64,000 bases of DNA from RGIG2094 sp045660065 (GTDB lineage: Bacteria > Bacillota > Clostridia > RGIG6154): the NCBI GenBank assembly GCA_045660065.1, contig JAZRDC010000068.1:1-64000 (forward strand). The letters run 5' to 3'. Below the pieces are notes generated by a model. The model was not told where the DNA came from. It did not search any database and saw only the letters and a list, made by a program, of their open reading frames with translations. Within the stretch, counting starts at the first letter, position 1. Every line of letters begins with the position of its first letter. Shown one piece after another: positions 42,830-51,826 of this stretch. Made by a program: the position numbers and the translations under genes.

Positions 42830-42850
42830 CATAAGAAAGGATGATGTTTT

Positions 42851-44173
42851 ATGAAACCTGTTGTAGCGATAGTAGGAAGACCGAATGTTGGAAAAAGTCT
42901 TCTTTTCAACAAGTTGGCAGGACACAGAATATCAATAGTTGAGGACACTCCCGGTGTAACAAGAGACAGAATTTATGCTAATTGTGAGTGGCTTAACCAT
43001 AAATTTACAATTATTGACACAGGTGGTATTGAACCTAAGAGTGATGATATCATTTTATCACAGATGAGAATGCAGGCAGAAATCGCCATTGATACTGCAG
43101 ATGTAATTATGTTTGTAGTTGATGTAAAATGCGGTGTTACTGCAACAGATTTTGAAATCGGTACAATGCTCAGAAAATCTGAAAAACCGGTTGTTTTGGT
43201 GTGCAACAAAGCAGATAATCCTGGCGGTATGCCAATGGAAGCCTATGAATTTTACAACTTAGGTCTTGGCGACCCTATGTGTATTTCTGCAATCAACGGA
43301 CTTGGTATCGGTGATATGCTTGACGAAGTTGTAAAATACTTTCCTGAAGATTCTGTAAATCAGGAGGAAGAAGATGTTATCAGAATTGCAATAACAGGCA
43401 GACCTAATGCGGGTAAATCTTCTTTGGTTAACAGAATTTTAGGTGATAACCGTGTAATTGTAAGTAACATTCCGGGTACAACAAGAGATGCTATTGATGT
43501 TGAATTTGAAAAAGACGGTCAGAAATATGTGTTTACTGACACTGCAGGACTTAGAAAACGCGGAAAGATTGACGAAAATATTGAGCGTTACAGTTCTGTA
43601 AGAAGTTTACTCGCAGTAGACCGCTCTGATGTTGTAGTTATTATGATTGATGCAGAGCAAGGTGTTACCGAACAGGATACAAAAATTGCAGGTTATGCTC
43701 ACGATCAGGGTAAGGCTATGATTATAGTTGTAAACAAATGGGATTTGGTTGAAAAAGAAACCAACACCATGAAAGACTACGAAACAAAGGTAATGGAAGG
43801 CTTTAACTTTATGCTTTACGCACCGATTTTGTTTATGTCTGCAAAAACAGGTTCAAGAGTTGATAAGATTTTTGAAACAGTTAGATATGTAAACGAACAA
43901 AACTGTATGAGAATTCAGACAGGTGTGTTAAATGACGTGCTAAATCAGGCGATTTTAAAAGTTCAGCCACCGTCAGACAAGGGTAAACGCTTGAAAATCC
44001 TTTATATTACTCAGGTTGCTGTAAAACCGCCTACATTTGTTGTGTTTGTAAATGATACCGAACTTGCGCATTTTTCATATATCAGATATCTTGAAAATCA
44101 GATAAGAGATGCGTTTGGTCTTAAAGGAACACCGCTTAAGTTCTTGGTTCGTGAAAAAACCCGTGAAAAATAG
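42851..44173 (+). CDS. der: Ribosome-associated double GTPase Der (EngA)
   Basis: A 440-residue protein with two GTPase domains (GRPNVGKSLLFNKL, DTPGVTR, NKAD; then GRPNAGKSSLVNRI, IPGTTRD, NKWD) and a C-terminal KH-like domain. It acts in 50S subunit assembly. The first P-loop has GKSL where GKST is usual; the Mg-binding Ser is kept, so it should work. Confidence 0.97.
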   Translation: MKPVVAIVGRPNVGKSLLFNKLAGHRISIVEDTPGVTRDRIYANCEWLNHKFTIIDTGGIEPKSDDIILSQMRMQAEIAIDTADVIMFVVDVKCGVTATDFEIGTMLRKSEKPVVLVCNKADNPGGMPMEAYEFYNLGLGDPMCISAINGLGIGDMLDEVVKYFPEDSVNQEEEDVIRIAITGRPNAGKSSLVNRILGDNRVIVSNIPGTTRDAIDVEFEKDGQKYVFTDTAGLRKRGKIDENIERYSSVRSLLAVDRSDVVVIMIDAEQGVTEQDTKIAGYAHDQGKAMIIVVNKWDLVEKETNTMKDYETKVMEGFNFMLYAPILFMSAKTGSRVDKIFETVRYVNEQNCMRIQTGVLNDVLNQAILKVQPPSDKGKRLKILYITQVAVKPPTFVVFVNDTELAHFSYIRYLENQIRDAFGLKGTPLKFLVREKTREK

Positions 44174-44184
44174 GAGTTGATTTT

Positions 44185-44793
44185 ATGGCAGTTTTGAAAA
44201 TCTTAATTATTTGTTTAATTGGCTATTTGATAGGAAGCATAAGCAGTGCTATCACAATGGGGAAAATCTACGGAATTGACATAAAAAAAGTCGGAAGCGG
44301 AAACGCAGGTGCTACAAATGTTGCAAGATGCATCGGCAAGTGGCAGAGCGTTGTTGTGTTTTTGTTTGACTTTTTCAAAGGTGCGATAGCAGTGGGAATT
44401 GCATCTTTCATATGGAAAGAATATGCAGTTGTTGCAGGACTTTTTGCAATCCTTGGTCATAACTATCCTATTTACTACGGATTTAAAGGCGGTAAGGGAG
44501 TTTCTACAACCTTCGGTATTTTACTTGCAATCGACTGGCGTGTGGGACTTATTATCGGTGGGGCAGTATTAGTGCTTTTATTTACAACAAAGATTATGTC
44601 ATTAAGTAACCTTATCTGCTTTGCGTTCTTACCACTTACAACATATTTCATAAATCCGGGCGAGGGAAATATAAATGTTTATATTACAGCAGTTTTTGCG
44701 ATTTTGATTTATTATACCCATCGCAGTAATATCAAAAGACTTTTAAACGGAACTGAAAATAAGTTTGGTAAAAAGAAATCGGAGGACAAATAA
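44185..44793 (+). CDS. plsY: Acyl-phosphate glycerol-3-phosphate acyltransferase
   Basis: A 202-residue membrane protein with the PlsY motifs GSISSA, SGNAGATNVAR, GHNYPIYYGFKGGKGVSTTFG and HRSNIKRLLNGTE. It makes lysophosphatidic acid from acyl phosphate. Its stop overlaps the gpsA start by one base, linking the two first steps of phospholipid synthesis. Confidence 0.96.
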   Translation: MAVLKILIICLIGYLIGSISSAITMGKIYGIDIKKVGSGNAGATNVARCIGKWQSVVVFLFDFFKGAIAVGIASFIWKEYAVVAGLFAILGHNYPIYYGFKGGKGVSTTFGILLAIDWRVGLIIGGAVLVLLFTTKIMSLSNLICFAFLPLTTYFINPGEGNINVYITAVFAILIYYTHRSNIKRLLNGTENKFGKKKSEDK

Positions 44794-45767
44794 TGAAAAT
44801 ATCAGTTCTCGGCTCGGGAACGTGGGGAACGGCACTTGCAATGCTTCTTGATAAAAATGGACACAAAGTAACTATCTGGTCTTTTTTTGAAGAAGAAATT
44901 GAGCAGATAAGAAAAAGTCGCACCCATAAATATTTAAAAGATATAACAATAAGCGAAACTATAGAGTTTACAAGCAATCTTGATGAAGCGGTAAACAGCG
45001 AAATGCTGGTCCTGGCAGTACCTTCTCATGTTGTAAGGAAAACTTGTGAGAGCCTTAAAAAATATGAAAAACTACCTTTAATAGTAAATGTGGCAAAGGG
45101 GTTTGATGAACAAACAAATCAAAGACTTTCGCAAGTAATCAAGGAAGAACTTGATACAACTTGCGTTGTTTTATCAGGGCCTACTCATGCAGAAGAAGTT
45201 GCAAGGTTTATTCCGTCAACTATAGTTGCTGCCTGTGGAGATGTTAAAAAAGCCCGCATTGTACAAGAGGTATTCAACTCAGAAACTTTAAGAGTTTATA
45301 CAAATACCGATGTAATAGGTGTTGAAATGAGTGGCGCATTAAAAAATGTAATTGCTCTTTGTGCAGGTATTTCTGATGGAAGCGGCTATGGCGACAATAC
45401 AAAAGCGGCACTTATGACTCGTGGGATAAAAGAAATTTCAAGACTTGGTGTTGCTCTTGGCGGAAATCTCGAAACATTTATGGGGCTTACGGGAATCGGA
45501 GATTTGATTGTTACCTGCACAAGTATGCATTCAAGAAACAGACGTGCAGGAATACTTATTGGTCAGGGCAAAAGCCTTGATGAAGCAATTGATGAAGTAG
45601 GTATGGTTGTAGAAGGTGTAAAAAGTTGTGTATGTGCTAAAAAAATCGCAGACAGCCTTGGCATAGAAATGCCTATAGTAAACACCGCCTATGACGTGCT
45701 ATATAATAGCGTTTCTTCAAAAGATGCGGTAAAAACACTAATGATGCGTGAAATAAAAGCAGAATAA
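44793..45767 (+). CDS. gpsA: NAD(P)-dependent glycerol-3-phosphate dehydrogenase
   Basis: A 324-residue enzyme: GSGTWGTALAMLL nucleotide loop, VNVAKGFDE, LSGPTHAEEVA, the catalytic Lys in GALKNVIALCAG, and TRGIKEISRLG. It supplies glycerol 3-phosphate to PlsY. A strong terminator follows. Confidence 0.97.
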   Translation: MKISVLGSGTWGTALAMLLDKNGHKVTIWSFFEEEIEQIRKSRTHKYLKDITISETIEFTSNLDEAVNSEMLVLAVPSHVVRKTCESLKKYEKLPLIVNVAKGFDEQTNQRLSQVIKEELDTTCVVLSGPTHAEEVARFIPSTIVAACGDVKKARIVQEVFNSETLRVYTNTDVIGVEMSGALKNVIALCAGISDGSGYGDNTKAALMTRGIKEISRLGVALGGNLETFMGLTGIGDLIVTCTSMHSRNRRAGILIGQGKSLDEAIDEVGMVVEGVKSCVCAKKIADSLGIEMPIVNTAYDVLYNSVSSKDAVKTLMMREIKAE

Positions 45768-45805
45768 ACCATCAAAAAACTTTAAAAAAATTCAAAAAAA
45801 GCAGA

Positions 45806-45840
45806 AAACGAGAGATTTGGGTGTCAAATCTCTCGTTTTT
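45806..45840 (+). terminator. Terminator after gpsA
   Basis: AAAACGAGAGATTTG pairs with CAAATCTCTCGTTTT and is followed by T; 15-bp perfect stem. Its end touches the CtsR-like box at 45838. Confidence 0.9.
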
Positions 45841-45854
45841 GACTATTTCTGACC
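45838..45854 (-). promoter_or_regulatory. Second CtsR-like box, opposite orientation
   Basis: On the minus strand the sequence reads GGTCAGAAATAGTCAAA, one mismatch from the CtsR heptad repeat. It lies upstream of the ctsR -35. Confidence 0.6.
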
Positions 45855-45865
45855 AAATGTGGTGG

Positions 45866-45893
45866 TTGATATTATTTTTAAATAGGGTATAAT
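45866..45893 (+). promoter_or_regulatory. ctsR-clpC promoter
   Basis: TTGATA (45866-45871), 16 bases, TATAAT (45888-45893). Confidence 0.75.
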
Positions 45894-45896
45894 AAT

Positions 45897-45919
45897 AGTC
45901 AAAGATAGTCAAAGTCAAA
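45897..45919 (+). promoter_or_regulatory. CtsR operator
   Basis: AGTCAAAGATAGTCAAA (45897-45913) is an exact match to the known CtsR heptad direct repeat, immediately after the -10; a third AGTCAAA overlaps at 45913-45919. CtsR bound here would block transcription of its own operon. Confidence 0.9.
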
Positions 45920-45936
45920 AAGAGAGGAATAAAAAT

Positions 45937-46386
45937 ATGAAAATCAGCGATATTATAGAACAGTTTATAAAAGAGATGTTAGAGCAGGAACAGGGGACAG
46001 CCCATTTCCAGCGCTCGGAACTTGCCAACAGATTTAATTGCGTACCGTCCCAGATAAACTATGTAATCAATTCAAGATTTACTTCAAATCACGGATATAT
46101 GGTAGAAAGCCACAGAGGTGGAGGCGGAAGTATTAAAATCACGAGGATACCAATGGATAGGACAGGATATTTAATGCATATAGTTTTATCGTTGGGAAGT
46201 TCCATAGGGCAAAATGCGGCGCTTACATTTATAAATAATTTTCTTGACTATAACGCAGTAGATGTAAAACAGGCAAAATTGATGTCGGCGGCTGTATCTG
46301 ATAAAGCCTTGGCAGGTATCCGTCAACCCGAAAAAGATATGGTTCGGGCTGACATATTGAAAAATATGATAATCAGTTTGATGTAA
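45937..46386 (+). CDS. ctsR: Heat-shock repressor CtsR
   Basis: A 149-residue repressor with winged-helix N-terminus (FNCVPSQINYVINSRF, YMVESHRGGGGSIKI, including the glycine-rich wing) and the C-terminal dimer domain. It controls clp genes through the boxes just upstream. The next gene begins 12 bases later. In the usual operon mcsA and mcsB come between ctsR and clpC; here neither is present in full form. Confidence 0.95.
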   Translation: MKISDIIEQFIKEMLEQEQGTAHFQRSELANRFNCVPSQINYVINSRFTSNHGYMVESHRGGGGSIKITRIPMDRTGYLMHIVLSLGSSIGQNAALTFINNFLDYNAVDVKQAKLMSAAVSDKALAGIRQPEKDMVRADILKNMIISLM

Positions 46387-46398
46387 GGAGGAAAATGT

Positions 46399-48993
46399 AT
46401 GATTTGTCAAATTTGTGGGAAGAATTTAGCTAACATTCATTTTAAAACAATAATAAATGGTGTGATGAAAGAAACTTATATGTGTTCAGAATGTGCCGCA
46501 AAAAGAGGGCAGGCACGCACCGAAAGTAACGAAGGAGGTAATTTTATGCCATTTTTCGAGAACAAATTTTCAGATAAAGCAGAAAATGTTTTAAGAAATG
46601 CATCTAATCAAGCGGCAAAATGGGGACATCGCTATATTGGTACAGAACATCTTTTGCACAGTTTGTCAGTTGATGCAGATACTCTTGCAGGCGTAGTTTT
46701 GCAGGACAACGGCTTGAACAAAGAAGAAATTTCACAAAAAATCGCAGAAATCGTCGGAATGAATCCCTTATCTTCAAATGTGCTTGGATTTACCCCGCGA
46801 GTTAAAAGAGTAATTGAACTCAGTTACGCAGAGGCAAGACGCATGGGGCATAATTATATCGGCACAGAACATCTTTTGATGGCGCTCTTGCGTGAGGGTG
46901 AAAGCGTAGCGGCGAGAATAATCGCAGAACTTGGCGGCGACCGCAACAAAATCTTTTCAGATATTTTAAACAGCCTTGGCGGACATCACGAGCCTGAAGA
47001 CTTAAATCAGCAGACTCCGCAGAATAATCAGGGCAAAAAGACACCAACTCTTGACGAGTTCGGCAGAGATCTTACCCAGATGGCAAAAGACGGCAAGTTC
47101 GACCCTGTAATCGGCAGAGACAAAGAAATCGAAAGAGTGATACAGATACTTTCAAGAAGAACCAAGAACAATCCTTGTTTAATTGGTGAACCTGGAGTTG
47201 GTAAAACTGCAATTGCAGAAGGATTGGCACAGAAAATCTGCTCAGGAAAAGTACCTGAAATCTTAAAAAACAAAAGAGTGTTTTCTCTTGACCTTTCATC
47301 AATGATTGCAGGGGCAAAATACAGAGGTGAGTTTGAAGAGCGCCTTAAAAAATGTATGACAGAAATTAAAAATGACGGAAACATCATTATATTTATAGAT
47401 GAAATTCACACAATTATCGGAGCAGGTGCGGCAGAGGGGGCCATTGATGCATCAAACATTTTAAAGCCGTCTTTGGCTCGAGGCGAGATACAGATAATCG
47501 GTGCAACTACAATCGATGAGTACAGAAAGCACGTTGAAAAAGATGCAGCATTAGAAAGAAGATTTCAACCTGTTACCGTTGGTGAGCCTACAGTTGACCA
47601 GACAGTTATGATTTTAATGGGGCTTCGTGATAAATATGAAGCACATCACAAAGTAGAAATCACAGACGGTGCAATAATTGCGGCGGCAAAGTTGTCCGCA
47701 AGATATATAACAGACAGATTTCTGCCCGACAAAGCCATTGACCTGATTGACGAAGCATCATCAAAAGTTAAACTCGAAACCTGCACAGCCCCTGATGATA
47801 TCTCGGACTTAAAAGACGAGGTTGAAAAGTTAAAAGGCGAAAAAGAAGCGGCGATTTCTGCTCAGGATTTTGAAAAAGCGGCTTGTCTTCGTGATCGTGA
47901 GAAAGAACTTGCAGAAAAATTAAAGACACGAAAAGACAACTGGCAGAAAGAAACACAGATAAAGAAAATGCTTGTAACCGAAGAAGATATCGCAGGTGTG
48001 ATTGCAGGCTGGACAGGAATTCCCGCATCAAGACTTACAGAGGGCGAAAGTGAAAGACTTTTAAAATTGGAAGAAACACTCCACCAAAGAGTTGTAGGTC
48101 AGTCTGATGCAGTTACAGCCATCGCAAAGGCGGTAAAAAGAGGCAGAACAGGTTTGAAAGACCCTAAACGCCCAATCGGCTCGTTTATATTCTCAGGACC
48201 TACCGGTGTCGGCAAAACCGAACTTTGTAAAGCATTGGCAGAAGCGGTATTCGGCGACGAAAACGCAATGGTAAGAATTGATATGTCTGAGTATATGGAA
48301 AAATATTCAGTATCTCGTCTTGTTGGTTCACCTCCTGGATATGTTGGTTACGAACAGGGCGGTCAATTAAGCGAAAAGGTGAGAAGAAACCCATATTCTG
48401 TTGTGCTTTTTGATGAAATTGAAAAAGCCCATCCTGATGTTTTTAATATCTTGTTGCAGATTTTAGAAGACGGAATTTTAACAGACTCCCAGGGCAGAAA
48501 AATTGACTTTAAAAATACCATTATAATTTTAACTTCAAATGTAGGCGCATCAAGAATAACAGAAACTCCCAAAGCATTCGGGTTTAGTCAGGCAGATGAA
48601 AAAACAGAGTCAAATTATAATGATATTAAAAACAAAGTTATGGCAGAACTTAAAAACACATTCAGACCTGAATTTTTGAACAGAATTGACGATATAATTG
48701 TATTCAAGCAACTAACCCAGAACGAAATCGAACAGATTGCAGAAAAGATGCTTTCATCACTTGTGAAAAGACTTAAAGAAAACGAAATTGAAGCCACATT
48801 TACAAAAGAGGCGGTTTCAGAACTTGCAAAAACAGGGTTTGACCCCGTCTACGGTGCAAGACCGCTAAGACGCGCAATCACATCAGGCATAGAAGATATG
48901 TTGGCAGAAGAAATGCTTGAGGGGAAAATCTTAAAAGGCAATAAAATAGAAGTAACTTTTGACGGCGAAGCATTTAAAGTGATTAATGACTAA
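46399..48993 (+). CDS. clpC: ClpC ATPase with in-frame McsA-like zinc finger N-terminus
   Basis: The frame is 864 codons. Residues 1-49 are a McsA-type zinc finger (CQICGKN, then CSECAAKRG). At codon 50 (ATG 46546) ClpC proper begins (PFFENKFSDKAENVL) and this ATG has its own AAGGAGGTAATTTT. ClpC parts: two Clp N repeats (50-195), D1 P-loop GEPGVGKTAIAEGLA, a UVR middle domain (AAISAQDFEKAACLRDREKEL), D2 P-loop GPTGVGKTELCKALA, and a complete C-terminus. Either a fusion or two start sites in one frame giving ClpC with and without the finger, the finger upstream being a McsA remnant. mcsB, the arginine kinase, is absent. ClpC unfolds proteins for ClpP. Confidence 0.93.
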   Translation: MICQICGKNLANIHFKTIINGVMKETYMCSECAAKRGQARTESNEGGNFMPFFENKFSDKAENVLRNASNQAAKWGHRYIGTEHLLHSLSVDADTLAGVVLQDNGLNKEEISQKIAEIVGMNPLSSNVLGFTPRVKRVIELSYAEARRMGHNYIGTEHLLMALLREGESVAARIIAELGGDRNKIFSDILNSLGGHHEPEDLNQQTPQNNQGKKTPTLDEFGRDLTQMAKDGKFDPVIGRDKEIERVIQILSRRTKNNPCLIGEPGVGKTAIAEGLAQKICSGKVPEILKNKRVFSLDLSSMIAGAKYRGEFEERLKKCMTEIKNDGNIIIFIDEIHTIIGAGAAEGAIDASNILKPSLARGEIQIIGATTIDEYRKHVEKDAALERRFQPVTVGEPTVDQTVMILMGLRDKYEAHHKVEITDGAIIAAAKLSARYITDRFLPDKAIDLIDEASSKVKLETCTAPDDISDLKDEVEKLKGEKEAAISAQDFEKAACLRDREKELAEKLKTRKDNWQKETQIKKMLVTEEDIAGVIAGWTGIPASRLTEGESERLLKLEETLHQRVVGQSDAVTAIAKAVKRGRTGLKDPKRPIGSFIFSGPTGVGKTELCKALAEAVFGDENAMVRIDMSEYMEKYSVSRLVGSPPGYVGYEQGGQLSEKVRRNPYSVVLFDEIEKAHPDVFNILLQILEDGILTDSQGRKIDFKNTIIILTSNVGASRITETPKAFGFSQADEKTESNYNDIKNKVMAELKNTFRPEFLNRIDDIIVFKQLTQNEIEQIAEKMLSSLVKRLKENEIEATFTKEAVSELAKTGFDPVYGARPLRRAITSGIEDMLAEEMLEGKILKGNKIEVTFDGEAFKVIND

Positions 48994-48994
48994 T

Positions 48995-49029
48995 TAAAAA
49001 CTCCCACGATTCGTGGGAGTTTTTAATTA
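48995..49029 (+). terminator. Terminator after clpC
   Basis: AAAAACTCCCACGA pairs with CGTGGGAGTTTTT, extended by AATT on both sides. Confidence 0.9.
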
Positions 49030-49083
49030 GTTATATATTCGGATACAAAATTTATATAAACGGATACAAGTTGTGTTAGTGGC

Positions 49084-49112
49084 TTGACTTTGGTGGCAAA
49101 CAGTGATATTAT
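49084..49112 (+). promoter_or_regulatory. Promoter of secreted protein gene at 49242
   Basis: TTGACT (49084-49089), 17 bases, TATTAT (49107-49112). The leader of about 120 bases includes hairpin AAAATCA/TGATTTT (49167-49188) with GTGCCCC in the loop. Confidence 0.65.
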
Positions 49113-49241
49113 TAAATTGGTATATAGTAGGGATATGCTATGTATACATTTATGAAGTGCGGCTTTAAAATCAAGTGCCCCTGATTTTGTGCAAAACGTT
49201 TCATTTAAAATTGAATTATAAAAATTTTAGGAGGGAATATT

Positions 49242-51212
49242 GTGAGAAAGATTTTATCGTTATTACTTGCAATAGCAATGATTTTGACAACTTTGTCAAC
49301 AAGCATAATTTCGGTTTCCGCAGCTGATGTAAATCCTGTTTTAACCGAAGGCTTCTTTGAAGATTTTGAAGGTTACGGCGATGCCGAATGGCTTTCAAAT
49401 ATTAACGACAGTAAAATTGTTGACAGCACAAAAATCACAAATATGGAAGAAAACGCATGGACAGTTTATGGCGGAGATTATGATGATGCGTGGTATACAG
49501 GTGAAGAACTTGTAGGCAAGGGCGCTTCAGTAAAAGTTGTTGCTGACCCTGATGATGCAAACAATAAAGTTTTGAAGCTTGATGCCGGAAATCTTACAAC
49601 TAATGACTGGATTCGTGTAAGAAGAAACTCAAATGCAGGAGAAGCTATTAAACGTGCAGATTTTGCAAAAGGCAAAAAGATGGTTATTAAGGCTAAATTT
49701 AAGCTTCCCTCATCTTTTACAGGTTCTTCTAATACAGCAATGTTTACATACGACCAGCAGAAAGCACAGCTTAAAAAGTGGTTGAATGCTAATATGACAT
49801 CGAATTACAACGGTAAGAAATGGACAATTCTTGCTACAGATAGCGGTTCTTATCAGTCTAACTTAGATTCCAAAATTGAAGTTAGTCCTGTTAAAACAGG
49901 TGAGTGGTTTGATCTTAAATATATTGTAGATATTACAGACCATAAGACAGAAAATCACCCTGCAGATACATACAGAGCTTTTTATGATGGCTCAATTTAC
50001 ACACATTTTTTACCTGATGTGGCAAAAGGCGACGGAAAAACACGTGCTCTTAATGAAAAATTCCCACAGCCTTCAGGTGTAGAAGGTGTGAAGGGAGAAA
50101 AAATTGTAGAATCATTCGGTGGGTATAGTACTCCACCTGAAGGTACAAAATATTATGACTTTGGTCCTTTCTACGGCACAAGTATGACAATTGCAGGTTC
50201 AGGAAAAACCGGGGACTATATGTACATGGATGATATTCAGGTATATTATATTGATCCTTTCAAACAGGAAGGCAATGCTACATTTGAAAAAGTTACTGAA
50301 GATGGCAGATGGTATGCAGGTGAAATTACAATTCCATTTAACAACAACCTTATGACTGTTGTTAAAGAAAACGGAACACAACTTGCTTACACATCACTCT
50401 TTACTGTAAAAGATGCTGAAGGAAATGTGATTGAAAATGCTATCGCAAATGCTTATGCAGATGGTAAAAACTTAATTTTAGAACCTTCAAAATCACTTCC
50501 AAGAAATAAAGCATACACAGTTTATGCATCAGCTCTCTTTATGGATGAAGAAGGTCAGGGCCTCAATCAATTCAGTAAAGATCAGGAAATCTTAACATTT
50601 GATACAGCAGAAGATCCATTTGCACACATCTATTTTGATGAAACCTTTGAAAATTACGCAGATACAACATCAAACTGGCTTGCAAATAAAGATAAAAATG
50701 GTTATGTAACACTTGACGGTCTTGAAGAAAACGCTTGGAGAGTTGGCGGTACAGGAACATACACAAATGGTATTGTTAAAGTTTCTGCTGACCCATTAAA
50801 CACAGGCAGAGGAAATGTTCTTGAAATCAATTCAGGAACAGTTGCAAGCGGTAATAGTGTTACAGTTTTAAAAACTTCAAACGGAACAAGCCTCTTTGCA
50901 GTAGCAGACGCTGCTAAAGTTGAAGGTAACACAGTTACAACATCTGTTAAATTCACTAACCCTGAAATAGTGGATATGGGCGTATGGTGCGTAGTTGCAG
51001 CATTTGGTGATTACAACGAAATGCTCGGTTGCACACCGGTAGAACTTCCTGCTGAATATGTAGATGGTAAAGTTCCGGCTTCTTCTTCAACAACTGAAAT
51101 TCCTGTTACAATCACAACAAATGGTGGAACAGTTAAATCAGTTAAGATGTTCGTTTGGGATAGCTATGAAGATATGAAACCATATCACAAAGCTGAAGAA
51201 CTTATTAAATAA
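49242..51212 (+). CDS. Secreted protein, shorter paralogue of the gene at 7092
   Basis: GTG start behind AGGAGGGAATATT; 656 residues. Signal peptide residues 1-27, nearly the same as the protein at 7092 (LLLAIAMILTTLSTSIISVSA). A full unit follows (about 38-450; FEDFEGYGDAEWLSNI to YTVYASALFMDEEGQGL), with GEITIPFNNNL and VTVKD segments like those of the paralogue. A second unit starts near 465 (FDETFENYADTTSNWLA) but breaks off after about 80 residues, joining the 95-residue C-terminal module (VVAAFGDYNEMLG, MFVWDSYEDMKPY). No enzyme motif seen. Confidence 0.83.
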   Translation: MRKILSLLLAIAMILTTLSTSIISVSAADVNPVLTEGFFEDFEGYGDAEWLSNINDSKIVDSTKITNMEENAWTVYGGDYDDAWYTGEELVGKGASVKVVADPDDANNKVLKLDAGNLTTNDWIRVRRNSNAGEAIKRADFAKGKKMVIKAKFKLPSSFTGSSNTAMFTYDQQKAQLKKWLNANMTSNYNGKKWTILATDSGSYQSNLDSKIEVSPVKTGEWFDLKYIVDITDHKTENHPADTYRAFYDGSIYTHFLPDVAKGDGKTRALNEKFPQPSGVEGVKGEKIVESFGGYSTPPEGTKYYDFGPFYGTSMTIAGSGKTGDYMYMDDIQVYYIDPFKQEGNATFEKVTEDGRWYAGEITIPFNNNLMTVVKENGTQLAYTSLFTVKDAEGNVIENAIANAYADGKNLILEPSKSLPRNKAYTVYASALFMDEEGQGLNQFSKDQEILTFDTAEDPFAHIYFDETFENYADTTSNWLANKDKNGYVTLDGLEENAWRVGGTGTYTNGIVKVSADPLNTGRGNVLEINSGTVASGNSVTVLKTSNGTSLFAVADAAKVEGNTVTTSVKFTNPEIVDMGVWCVVAAFGDYNEMLGCTPVELPAEYVDGKVPASSSTTEIPVTITTNGGTVKSVKMFVWDSYEDMKPYHKAEELIK

Positions 51213-51233
51213 TTAATGCAAAAGCATTAACAT

Positions 51234-51272
51234 AAAAAATCCCCGCAAGGAATTCCTTGCGGGATTTTTTAA
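51234..51272 (+). terminator. Terminator after secreted protein gene
   Basis: AAAATCCCCGCAAGGAA pairs with TTCCTTGCGGGATTTT (one extra C), T6 after it. Confidence 0.88.
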
Positions 51273-51291
51273 TGAATTATTCATTGGAATA

Positions 51292-51726
51292 TCAAAGATA
51301 TTCTTTGATATTTTCCAAAAGTGTTGTTTCTAAATCAATGATTTTTTTTGCAATGTCTTTTACTTCGGCGTTTGCTTCGGGGTATTCGTTTAAATAGCCG
51401 TTTATTGTTTTTATGCCCATATTGCAACCGTCTGTTATCAGCCCTGCCACCGTTTTGTCGCTCTCATTAATTCCAAGCATAACATTGGTTTTAATCCAAC
51501 TCATTCCTTTTGCCATCATTGGTGGCTCTTTTTCCTCATCACCATATCTGTTTAAAAGCAGTTGTGTTTCGGTTTCAAGTTCTTCGTGCTCATTTCTGCT
51601 TTTTTTCAGTTTGTCCTCCAAATCTGTGCTTTCAACTCTGTCTAAAACATCATTTAACGAACTTATTCCCATTTTTATCCCAAGATTACATTCTCTTAAT
51701 AAATTCTTAGTATCTTCCTTTACCAT
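51292..51726 (-). CDS. Conserved hypothetical helical protein
   Basis: A 144-residue soluble protein, predicted to be nearly all helix with heptad-like stretches (LRECNLGIKMGISSLNDVL, LEDKLKKSRNEHEELETE, GCNMGIKTINGYLNEYP, IIDLETTLLENI). The internal symmetry of CNLGIKMGISSL and CNMGIKTINGYL suggests two similar hairpins forming a ferritin-like or four-helix bundle, but the usual metal ligands are not obvious. I do not recognise a function. Single gene with AGGACAAAAATG start context, divergent from ddh. Confidence 0.7.
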   Translation of the reverse strand: MVKEDTKNLLRECNLGIKMGISSLNDVLDRVESTDLEDKLKKSRNEHEELETETQLLLNRYGDEEKEPPMMAKGMSWIKTNVMLGINESDKTVAGLITDGCNMGIKTINGYLNEYPEANAEVKDIAKKIIDLETTLLENIKEYL

Positions 51727-51826
51727 TTTTGTCCTCCCACTTGATTTTTTTGTGTTTTGGTGCTATAATATTATATTATTTTTGATTTCGCAAATAATAT
51801 TCATAAATCTTTCAGGAGTGATATAT

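Noticed and set aside
42851..42925. GKSL instead of GKST in the first P-loop of Der
   Set aside because: The Mg-coordinating Ser is kept and the following residue varies in GTPases; not evidence of loss of function.
51413..51826. Upstream extension of the ddh frame by 138 codons
   Set aside because: It lies antisense to the gene at 51292-51726, lacks a ribosome site at its start, and Ddh proteins begin at the AILGYGNLG region.
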